From contig CAXTKD010000015.1 of NCBI GenBank assembly GCA_964244885.1, forward strand, positions 11,506 through 75,505: a stretch of 64,000 bases of DNA, in the 5' to 3' direction. This DNA is from CAXTKD01 sp964244885. Its GTDB lineage: Bacteria > Pseudomonadota > Alphaproteobacteria > Sphingomonadales > Sphingomonadaceae. The position numbers and the translations under genes are program-made. The notes beneath the pieces are model-generated. The model was not told the DNA's origin. It was given only the letters and a program-made list of their open reading frames with translations, and did not search any database. Position 1 is the stretch's first letter. Each line of letters starts with the position of its first letter. Of this stretch, positions 16,070-22,603 are shown piece after piece.

Positions 16070-16807
16070 ATGCGCGCCATTCGCCTGTTGTTCGGTGTGG
16101 CGTGCTACGCGTTCTTCTTCGCGACCTTCCTCTACCTGATCGCCTTCGTCGACGATCTGCCGTTCGTGCCGCGCACCGTGAGCAACGGCCCTGCCGCGCC
16201 GGCGGCGACGGCGGTGGTGATCGACCTCGCGCTGGTGGCGCTTTTCGGCATCCAGCACAGCGTGATGGCGCGACCGCGCTTCAAGGCGGCGTGGACCAGG
16301 GTCGTCGCGCCGCCGATCGAGCGCAGCGTTTATGTGCTGATCGCGAGCGCGCTGCTGGTCCTGCTGTTCTGGCTGTGGCGGCCGGTCGGCGGGTCGCTAT
16401 GGTCGATCGGGAATCCGGTGGTGGCGAACGTCCTGCTGGCGATCGGATTCGCGGGCTGGGGCGTCGTGCTGCTCAGCACCTTCCTGATCAACCATTTCGA
16501 GCTGTTCGGCCTGAAGCAGTCGGCGGCGGCCGGCGGGCACGACGTGGCCGTGGACATGCCCAAGCTCCGCACGCCCTTCTTCTACAAATGGGTCCGGCAC
16601 CCGCTCTATCTGGGCTTCCTGATCGCCTTCTGGGTGACGCCCGAGATGACCGTCTCGCGCGCGCTCTTCGCGGGCGCCATGACGCTCTACATCCTGATCG
16701 GCGTGGCCCATGAGGAGAAGGACCTCATGGGCACCTTCGGCGAGGATTATACCGCTTACAGCGCCAAGGTCGGGAAGCTCATTCCGGGGATCGGGCGGCG
16801 CTCCTAG
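16070..16807 (+). CDS. MddA-like membrane methyltransferase (methanethiol S-methyltransferase candidate)
   Basis: A 245-residue polytopic membrane protein with five to six hydrophobic helices. It carries the NnrU/isoprenylcysteine-methyltransferase-like C-terminal signature KWVRHPLYLGFLIAFW and the block HEEKDLMGTFGEDYTAY (about residues 214-230). The N-terminal ATFLYLIAFVDDL and the GIQHSVMARPRFK block match proteins annotated as MddA, which makes dimethyl sulfide from methanethiol using S-adenosylmethionine. The family is confident; the substrate is inference. It is divergent from nusB and ends overlapping the convergent small membrane gene. Confidence 0.7.
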   Translation: MRAIRLLFGVACYAFFFATFLYLIAFVDDLPFVPRTVSNGPAAPAATAVVIDLALVALFGIQHSVMARPRFKAAWTRVVAPPIERSVYVLIASALLVLLFWLWRPVGGSLWSIGNPVVANVLLAIGFAGWGVVLLSTFLINHFELFGLKQSAAAGGHDVAVDMPKLRTPFFYKWVRHPLYLGFLIAFWVTPEMTVSRALFAGAMTLYILIGVAHEEKDLMGTFGEDYTAYSAKVGKLIPGIGRRS

Positions 16808-16992
16808 CGCCGCCGCGCCCACAGAATCGCGAGGACGCCGAGAACTGCGAGCGCGGTGCCGCGCCACAGCCACTGCGTCTGCGCGACCATGAAGCTCGAC
16901 GCCGGATAGGGGAACCAGCCGCTGCCCTGCCCCATCCACAGCAGCCCCATCAGCAGGGCGATGACGCCCAGCACCATCAACACGACCTTCAT
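16804..16992 (-). CDS. Small two-helix membrane protein at the end of the rib operon
   Basis: A 62-residue protein with two hydrophobic segments (about 2-18 and 43-58) separated by a loop (GQGSGWFPYPASSFM), ending in WARRR. Its ATG overlaps the ribH stop as ATGA, so it is translated with ribH. Similar short proteins with a WxGxGxxWPxSxM loop are widespread in proteobacteria without known role. Coupling to riboflavin synthesis is a hint only. Confidence 0.7.
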   Translation of the reverse strand: MKVVLMVLGVIALLMGLLWMGQGSGWFPYPASSFMVAQTQWLWRGTALAVLGVLAILWARRR

Positions 16993-17426
16993 CGACCCTG
17001 TCCTCCCCCGTTGAAGCTTTCCTTCAATTCGATCATCGCCAGCGCGGCGCGGGCGGCGTCGCCGCCCTTGTCCTTGTCGCTCCGCCTGGCGCGCGCCCAG
17101 GCCTGATCCTCGTTCTCGACGGTCAGCACGCCGTTGCCGATCGCCATGCCGTCGAGCGTCAGCGCCATGATTCCCCGCGCGCTCTCGTTCGACACGACCT
17201 CGAAATGGAAGGTCTCGCCGCGGATGACGACGCCCAGCGCGACATAGCCGTCGTAGCGGCTGGTGCCGTCGGCGAGCGCGATCGCGGCCGGAATCTCCAG
17301 CGCGCCGGGCACGGTGATGCGGTCGTGGCTCGCTCCGGCGGCGTCCAGGGCATGCTCGGCGCCCTCGATCAGCGCATCGTTCAGCGCGTCGTAGAAGCGC
17401 GCCTCGACGATCAGCACATGCGGCAT
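16989..17426 (-). CDS. ribH: 6,7-dimethyl-8-ribityllumazine synthase
   Basis: Condenses 5-amino-6-ribitylamino-uracil with dihydroxybutanone phosphate in riboflavin synthesis. The 145 residues include VEARFYDAL (substrate loop), VPGALEIPAAI (about 41-51), VALGVVIRGETFHFEVV with the catalytic His at GETFHFE, and GNGVLTVEN. The ATG overlaps the ribE stop by one base (TGATG), and the stop overlaps the small membrane gene. It is third in the ribD-ribE-ribH operon. No ribBA gene is in the window. Confidence 0.94.
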   Translation of the reverse strand: MPHVLIVEARFYDALNDALIEGAEHALDAAGASHDRITVPGALEIPAAIALADGTSRYDGYVALGVVIRGETFHFEVVSNESARGIMALTLDGMAIGNGVLTVENEDQAWARARRSDKDKGGDAARAALAMIELKESFNGGGQGR

Positions 17427-18043
17427 CAGGATTCTTTCTTGAGGCGCAGCGACTGCATCCGGTCGAGATAGCGCGCCAGCGCATCGACCTCGATATTGAT
17501 GCCGTCGCCGGGTTTGGAGGCGCCGAAGGTCGTCCATTCCGCGGTGTGCGGGATGATGTTGACGCCGAAGCGCACGCGGCCGTCGGGCAGGTCCTCGACG
17601 GCGTTTACGGTGAGCGAAGCGCCGTCGAGCGCGACCGAGCCCTTGGGCGCGAGATAGGCGGCGACCGAGGCGGGCGCCTCGATCACGAAACGCTGCGAAT
17701 CGCCCTCGGGCGTGATCGAGACGATGGTGCCGACCGCGTCGACATGGCCGGTGACGATATGCCCGCCGAGCTCGTCGCCGACGCGAAGCGCGCGCTCGAG
17801 GTTGAGGCGCCGGCCCTCGGTCCACATCGAGGGCGCGGTGTGCGTGACGGTCTCGGCCGAGACATCGACCGCGAACTGCCCCTCGTCGCGCGACACCACG
17901 GTCAGGCAGGCGCCCGAGCAGGCGATCGACGCGCCGAGCGCGATGCTCGCGGTGTCGTAGCCGGTAGCGATGGTAACGCGCAGGTCGCCGCGCGCTTCCA
18001 CGCGGGCGACGGTGCCGATGTCGGTGACGATGCCGGTGAACAT
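17426..18043 (-). CDS. ribE: Riboflavin synthase alpha subunit
   Basis: Dismutates two molecules of dimethylribityllumazine to riboflavin. The 205 residues form two lumazine-binding barrels. The N-terminal MFTGIV is diagnostic, and the paired GGHIVTGHVD and SVALDGASLTVN blocks plus the first-barrel ACSGACLTV are all present. It lies between ribD and ribH, overlapping ribH by one base and separated from ribD by 10 nt. I use ribE in the ribD-ribE-ribH sense; E. coli calls this gene ribC. Confidence 0.94.
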   Translation of the reverse strand: MFTGIVTDIGTVARVEARGDLRVTIATGYDTASIALGASIACSGACLTVVSRDEGQFAVDVSAETVTHTAPSMWTEGRRLNLERALRVGDELGGHIVTGHVDAVGTIVSITPEGDSQRFVIEAPASVAAYLAPKGSVALDGASLTVNAVEDLPDGRVRFGVNIIPHTAEWTTFGASKPGDGINIEVDALARYLDRMQSLRLKKES

Positions 18044-18053
18044 GCGCGCAGCC

Positions 18054-19049
18054 CTAGCGGAGGCGGTCGTAGATTTCGAGTCGATCCGGGCCGAGCGCGA
18101 CAGTCTCCCGATGCGCCCAGCGGCCGTGCGCCGAGGCGAGGCTGGCGAGGCCGAGCCCGCCGACGGCGGAAAGGCCGTCGCCGATGAGAATGGGCGCCCG
18201 GTAGACGAGCAGGCGATCCACACGGTCGGCCGAGAGGAAGGCCGCGGCGGCCCCCGCCCCGCCCTCGACCAGCACGTCGTTGACCGCATCGAGCGCATCG
18301 ACGGCTTCGGGGCGATCGAGGATGACGCCGTTTCGCGCCGCCAGCCTCCCAGGCATCGTTTTCAACGTGCTGCTGAGCACGGCGGGTCGCGGGCCGCGCT
18401 CCTCCAGCCCCGGCAGGCGGACGTCGAGCGCCGGGTCGTCGGCTTCGAGCGTCGCGCGGCCGACGACGATCAGGTCGGCGCGAGCGCGCTCGAGGTGGGC
18501 GTGGGCGCGCGCCTCGACCCCGGTGATCCATCTGCTCTCGCCGGAAGCGAGCGCGATCCGCCCGTCGATCGACATCGCCAGCTTGAGCGTCACACGAGGG
18601 CGACCCTGCGTCTGGCGCATGATGAAGCCGGCGACCGCCTCGCGCGCCTCGGCCTCGCGGACGCCTTCGACGACGTCGATGCCGGCGGTGCGGAGCCGGT
18701 CAAACCCCTGCCCCGCCGTGCGCGGATCGGGATCGCCGCAGCCGGCGACCACCCGTGCCACGGCCGCCGCAATCAACGCCTCGCTGCACGGCAGCGGACC
18801 CCGCCCGGCGTGCGCGCAGGGTTCGAGCGTCACATAAGCGGTCGCGCCCCGCGCATGATCGCCGGCAGCGTCAAGCGCCGTTTCCTCGGCATGCGGACGC
18901 CCCCCGGGCTGGGTCCAGCCGCGGCCGACGACGCGGCCGTCCTTGACCAGAACGCACCCGACCGCCGGGCTCGGCGCCGTCCGCCCGGCGCCGCGCGACG
19001 CGAGCGCAAGCGCCGCGCCCATCCAGCGGCTATCGTCATCGGGCGTCAT
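18054..19049 (-). CDS. ribD: Bifunctional pyrimidine deaminase / reductase of riboflavin synthesis
   Basis: Deaminates and then reduces the pyrimidine intermediate after GTP cyclohydrolase II. The 331 residues have the N-terminal zinc deaminase domain, with HAEE (about 53-56) and PCAHAGRGPLPC supplying the zinc ligands, and the C-terminal reductase domain (RPRVTLKLAMSIDGRIA, near 150). It is first in the operon. A palindromic repeat (19053-19127) ends only 3 bp upstream of the ATG, so its ribosome-binding region lies inside the repeat. No FMN riboswitch can be seen in the short upstream gap. Confidence 0.94.
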   Translation of the reverse strand: MTPDDDSRWMGAALALASRGAGRTAPSPAVGCVLVKDGRVVGRGWTQPGGRPHAEETALDAAGDHARGATAYVTLEPCAHAGRGPLPCSEALIAAAVARVVAGCGDPDPRTAGQGFDRLRTAGIDVVEGVREAEAREAVAGFIMRQTQGRPRVTLKLAMSIDGRIALASGESRWITGVEARAHAHLERARADLIVVGRATLEADDPALDVRLPGLEERGPRPAVLSSTLKTMPGRLAARNGVILDRPEAVDALDAVNDVLVEGGAGAAAAFLSADRVDRLLVYRAPILIGDGLSAVGGLGLASLASAHGRWAHRETVALGPDRLEIYDRLR

Positions 19050-19052
19050 CAG

Positions 19053-19127
19053 AGCCCGTTCGTCCTGAGCCTGTCGAAGGACAAGGCCGCGCAGGCGGTC
19101 TTCGACAAGCTCAGCCCGAACGGGGCT
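19053..19127. repeat. Palindromic element, family C, upstream of ribD
   Basis: About 75 bp with inverted ends. The left arm reads AGCCCGTTCGTCCTGAGCCT then GTCGAAGGAC. The right arm in reverse complement is AGCCCCGTTCGGGCTGAGCT then TGTCGAAGAC. The CCGTTCGT-TGAGC-TGTCGAA signature recurs at 37462-37541. It separates ribD from the 115-residue protein gene. Confidence 0.85.
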
Positions 19128-19146
19128 GGTTGAGGTCGAAAGCCCA

Positions 19147-19494
19147 TCAGGGCTGGTCGGCGTGGAGCCTGGCGATCGCCTGGGCGTTCGACGCGGCCAT
19201 CTTCTTCAGGCGGAGCTTGTCGGCGTCGTTGGTGTGCTTGTCGACCTTGGCGATGGCGTCCCTGATCTCCTGGCGCTGGACCAGCAGCAGCTTCTTCTGG
19301 TCGGCGAGCGCATCGGCCTCGGTCCGGCCGGCGGGCCAGGTCTTCACGTAGATCATCACCGGGTCGGGCTTCAGATAGCCGTAGCGCGATTCGATCAGGA
19401 AGCCGGTCGCGATCAGCAGGGTAACGAACAGGGACAGGCCGCCGATCACCAGCTTGTGGCGCTCGATCTGCTGGAGATTGCGAAGAAGCTGCAT
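19147..19494 (-). CDS. Conserved-type membrane-anchored protein of unknown function
   Basis: A 115-residue protein with one transmembrane helix (about 15-33, KLVIGGLSLFVTLLIATGFL) and a soluble part. That part has a YVKTWPAGRTEADALADQ segment followed by a Lys/Gln/Asp-rich helix, likely a coiled coil, near 65-105. The topology suggests a periplasmic helical domain. It is 15 nt downstream of gltX on the same strand, so co-transcription is likely. I do not recognise the family; the WPxxRT...AD motif is frequent in sphingomonad proteins of unknown role. Confidence 0.65.
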   Translation of the reverse strand: MQLLRNLQQIERHKLVIGGLSLFVTLLIATGFLIESRYGYLKPDPVMIYVKTWPAGRTEADALADQKKLLLVQRQEIRDAIAKVDKHTNDADKLRLKKMAASNAQAIARLHADQP

Positions 19495-19509
19495 GGTTCG
19501 AATATAGGA

Positions 19510-20844
19510 TCAGGCCGCCGCCTTCGCCAGCCGGTCGAGCGCGGCGTCGCGCCCGATCAGCGGCAGCAGCGCCGCCATCTCCGGACCATGGTCGCGGCCG
19601 GTCACCGCGAGGCGGAGCGGCAGGAACAGCGCGCGGCCCTTGCGGCCCGTCGAGACCTTCAGCTCGTTGGTGAGCGCGTGCCAGACATCGCCCTGCCAAG
19701 GCATCGCCGCGAGGGCGTCGCGAGCCTCGCCGAGGAAGGCCCGGTCGGCCGGATCGGTCGCGGCCTCGATGGGCCCCTCGACCACCTGCCACCAGCCGGC
19801 CGCATCGGCAACGCTCTCCGCATTGGGCCGGATCGCCTCCCACCCCGCGGTGCCCATCCCGGCGGGCAGGCGCTGCGCGACCGCCTCGTAGGGCATCATG
19901 TGCAGCGTCTTGGCATTGAGCAGCGCCAGCTCGTCGGCATGGAAATGCGCCGACGCCCTTCCGAGGCGGCCGAAGTCGAAGCTCTCGACCAGCGGGGCGA
20001 GGTCGGCGAACGGCTCGACCGGGTCGGCGGTGCCGAGCCGCGCCATCAGCGCGACGATCGCCTGGGGCTCGATACCAGCGTCGCGGAACGCCTCGATGCT
20101 GCCCGAGCCGTCGCGCTTCGACAGCATGCCCTCGGCCGCGACGATCAGCGGGTGGTGCGCGAATGTCGGCACCGGCGCCCCCAGCGCCTCGAACATCTGG
20201 ATCTGGATTCCGGAATTGCCGACATGATCCTCGCCGCGCACGACATGGGTGACGCCCATGTCGATGTCGTCGGCCGCCGAGGGCAGCATGTAGAGGTACT
20301 GGCCGTCGGCGCGGCGGACGACGGGGTCGGAAAGCGAGGCGGGATCGACCATGCTCGGGCCGCGCACCAGGTCGTTCCATTCGACGGGCTTTTCGGTATC
20401 GAGTTTGAAGCGCCAGTGGGGGCGCACGCCGTCGGCTTCAAACTGCGCGCGCCGCTCTTCCGATAACCCGAGAGCCGCCCGATCGTAGACCGGCGGCCGC
20501 CCCTGCGAGAGCTGGATCTTTCGCTTGAGGTCCAGCTCCTCCGGAGTCTCGTAGCAGGCATAGACCCGGCCGAGCGCGCGCAGCTTGTCGAACGCCGCAT
20601 CGTAGAGCGCGCCCCGATCCGACTGCCTGAACTCGGCGTCGGGCTTCAGGCCGAGCCAGTCGAGATCGAAGCGAATGCTCGCCGCCGATTCCTCCGATGA
20701 GCGCAGCGGGTCGGTATCGTCGAGCCGCAGGATGAAGCGCCCGCCCTGCTGGCGCGCGAACAGCCAGTTGTAGACCGCGACTCGGATGTTGCCGACGTGC
20801 AGCTTGCCGGTCGGCGCGGGCGCGAAGCGGGTGATGACGGTCAT
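19510..20844 (-). CDS. gltX: Glutamyl-tRNA synthetase
   Basis: Class I synthetase charging glutamate onto tRNA. The 444 residues show the HIGH-like RFAPAPTGKLHVGNIR (6-21) and the KMSKS-like MLSKRDGSGSIEAF near 235-250. No zinc-binding cysteine cluster is seen in the middle, as in most alphaproteobacterial copies. The start is ATG 20844 (MTVITRFAP), not the longer frame. Alphaproteobacteria often carry two GltX paralogues, one of which mischarges tRNA-Gln for the amidotransferase route; which one this is cannot be settled here. Confidence 0.94.
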   Translation of the reverse strand: MTVITRFAPAPTGKLHVGNIRVAVYNWLFARQQGGRFILRLDDTDPLRSSEESAASIRFDLDWLGLKPDAEFRQSDRGALYDAAFDKLRALGRVYACYETPEELDLKRKIQLSQGRPPVYDRAALGLSEERRAQFEADGVRPHWRFKLDTEKPVEWNDLVRGPSMVDPASLSDPVVRRADGQYLYMLPSAADDIDMGVTHVVRGEDHVGNSGIQIQMFEALGAPVPTFAHHPLIVAAEGMLSKRDGSGSIEAFRDAGIEPQAIVALMARLGTADPVEPFADLAPLVESFDFGRLGRASAHFHADELALLNAKTLHMMPYEAVAQRLPAGMGTAGWEAIRPNAESVADAAGWWQVVEGPIEAATDPADRAFLGEARDALAAMPWQGDVWHALTNELKVSTGRKGRALFLPLRLAVTGRDHGPEMAALLPLIGRDAALDRLAKAAA

Positions 20845-20892
20845 GGGCGTGCATGTAGCCGCACCACCTCTCCCCGTCATCCCGGCGGGCTT

Positions 20893-21765
20893 TTAGGAAA
20901 GTTCGGCCATCAGCGCCGGCACCTCGGCGGGCAGCTCGCGGGCCAGCAGGCCGACCGGGCCATGCCGCGCCGACAGCCGGTTCCCCGCCGCGCCGTGCAG
21001 ATGAACGCCCCACAGCGTCGCCGTCACCGCGTCGGCGCCGCGCGCCAGCAGGCCGCCGACGATGCCGGCGAGCACGTCGCCCGAGCCCGAGGTGGCGAGG
21101 CCGAGGCAGCCGCCCTCGAACCGCCACAGCCGGCCGTCGGGCGCGGCGATGTGCGTGACTCCGCCCTTCATCGCGACGACCGCGCCGAACTGTTCCGCCG
21201 CCGCCAGCGCGAAGCGCGCCGGGTCGGCGGCGACCTCCTCGGCCTCCACGTCCATCAGCTGCGCCATCTCGCCGGCGTGCGGAGTCAGCACCAGCCGCCC
21301 TTCGCATTGCTGGCAGGCGCGCGCCGCGAACCTCAGCTCGCCGATCGCCGCCGCGTCGAGGAGGATGGCGACCTCCTCATCAAGCCCGAGCACCGCGAGC
21401 GCCGCCGCCTCCGCCGCCTTGCTCCCGAGCATGCCCGGGCCGACGACGACCGCATCGCATTTGCCCGCCAGCTCGACGATGCGAGAACGCGCGCCAGGCG
21501 CGATGTCGCCCTCGGCTTCGTCCAGCCCGATCACCCGCGCCTCGGGCAGCGCGACCGCCAGCGCCAGCGCGTGGCTGGCGACGGTCGCCACCTGCAGCTT
21601 GCCGGCGCCTGCCCGCATCGCTCCGAGTGCGGCGAGCAGGATGCCGCCCGGCACCTCGGCGCTGCCGCCGATCGCGAGGATGCGGCCCCGGCTGTCCTTG
21701 TCGACCTCGCCTTCATGAGGCGGCAGCGGCATAGAGCGCAGCAGGTCCGGCGTCAGCAGGATCAT
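20893..21765 (-). CDS. nnrD: ADP-dependent NAD(P)H-hydrate dehydratase (stand-alone NnrD)
   Basis: Repairs damaged NAD(P)HX using ADP. The 290 residues carry only the C-terminal, ribokinase-like half of the usual NnrE-NnrD fusion: SRGRILAIGGSAEVPGG, VVVGPGML, VLTPHAGEMAQL and the nucleotide-binding LATSGSGDVLAGIVGGLL with its catalytic Asp. The epimerase half is absent, so it must be encoded elsewhere or be missing. The ATG overlaps the stop of the histidine phosphatase gene (ATGA). Confidence 0.9.
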   Translation of the reverse strand: MILLTPDLLRSMPLPPHEGEVDKDSRGRILAIGGSAEVPGGILLAALGAMRAGAGKLQVATVASHALALAVALPEARVIGLDEAEGDIAPGARSRIVELAGKCDAVVVGPGMLGSKAAEAAALAVLGLDEEVAILLDAAAIGELRFAARACQQCEGRLVLTPHAGEMAQLMDVEAEEVAADPARFALAAAEQFGAVVAMKGGVTHIAAPDGRLWRFEGGCLGLATSGSGDVLAGIVGGLLARGADAVTATLWGVHLHGAAGNRLSARHGPVGLLARELPAEVPALMAELS

Positions 21766-22526
21766 CGCGCGGCGACCTTGGCGTCGGGCGCGGTCGTCAC
21801 CGGCGTGTTGGCCTCCTCGAGCGGCGCGACGAAATTGTAGCGGCTGAGGCGCGGCACGCAGTCCTCGGCGCAATCGGGCTCGAATTCATATTCGGTGACC
21901 CCGCAATTGGCGACGTCACCCTCCTTGTCGATCGACAGTATCTGCTCCTCGGTCATGCCCTCCAGGATGTAGCGCAGGCACAGCACCACCACCTGGTGCG
22001 CGACGATCATCACGCGCTTGTCGGCGTAGTGGAGGCTGATCGTGTCGAGCGCCGAGCGCAGCCGCAGGATGACGTCGCACCAGCTCTCGCCTCCGGGCGG
22101 CCGGAAGTAGAACTTGCCGAGCACCTGGCGCAGCTCGAACTGTCGCGGCTCGGTCTTTTCGATACCAAAGGTCGTCAGCCGGTCGAGGATGCCGAACTCC
22201 TTCTCGCGCAGCCGCTCGTCGACGACGAAGGACTGCGGCCCGGCCTTTACCCCGCCCATCTCGTGGATGCGCGCCGCCGTGGTGCGGGCGCGCAGATAGG
22301 GGGAGACCAGCACCACCTCGGGCCGCTCCTCTTCGGGAAGGCTCGCGAACCAGCGGCCGAGCGCATCTGCCTGTTGCTGCCCGACATCGGACAGCGGCAC
22401 GTCCACATCGCGGACATCGATGTCGATGTGCGTCGCCCCGGATTCGGTCGCGGCGTTGCGCGCGACGTTGCCGGCGCTCTCGCCGTGCCGAATTACCCAG
22501 AGCCTTGCCGGCCAGCGTTGACGCAT
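21762..22526 (-). CDS. Histidine phosphatase (phosphoglycerate mutase-like) family protein
   Basis: A 254-residue branch-1 histidine phosphatase. The nucleophile is in LWVIRHGESAGN (about 9-20). The second Arg is in SPYLRARTTA, the acid in REKEFG, and the second catalytic His in MIVAHQVVV (about 186). The long insert and the C-terminal Cys-containing tail differ from metabolic phosphoglycerate mutases, so a broad-specificity phosphatase role is more likely. It has a good AAGGAGG site. It is coupled to nnrD and divergent from a hybrid histidine kinase across less than 80 bp. Confidence 0.88.
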   Translation of the reverse strand: MRQRWPARLWVIRHGESAGNVARNAATESGATHIDIDVRDVDVPLSDVGQQQADALGRWFASLPEEERPEVVLVSPYLRARTTAARIHEMGGVKAGPQSFVVDERLREKEFGILDRLTTFGIEKTEPRQFELRQVLGKFYFRPPGGESWCDVILRLRSALDTISLHYADKRVMIVAHQVVVLCLRYILEGMTEEQILSIDKEGDVANCGVTEYEFEPDCAEDCVPRLSRYNFVAPLEEANTPVTTAPDAKVAAR

Positions 22527-22603
22527 ATCCTGCCTCCTTTGGCAGCATGAATGAGCGAAGCGCCGGGTTGTTCATATTAACCGCTCCGCGCTACAGACGG
22601 GCC

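Noticed and set aside
19053..19146. FMN riboswitch upstream of ribD
   Set aside because: The gap is filled by a palindromic repeat, and no conserved RFN-element blocks can be recognised.
20873..20890. GTCATCCCGGCGGGC before gltX as a further family A repeat
   Set aside because: Only about 15 bases match and there is no second arm; too short to call a copy.
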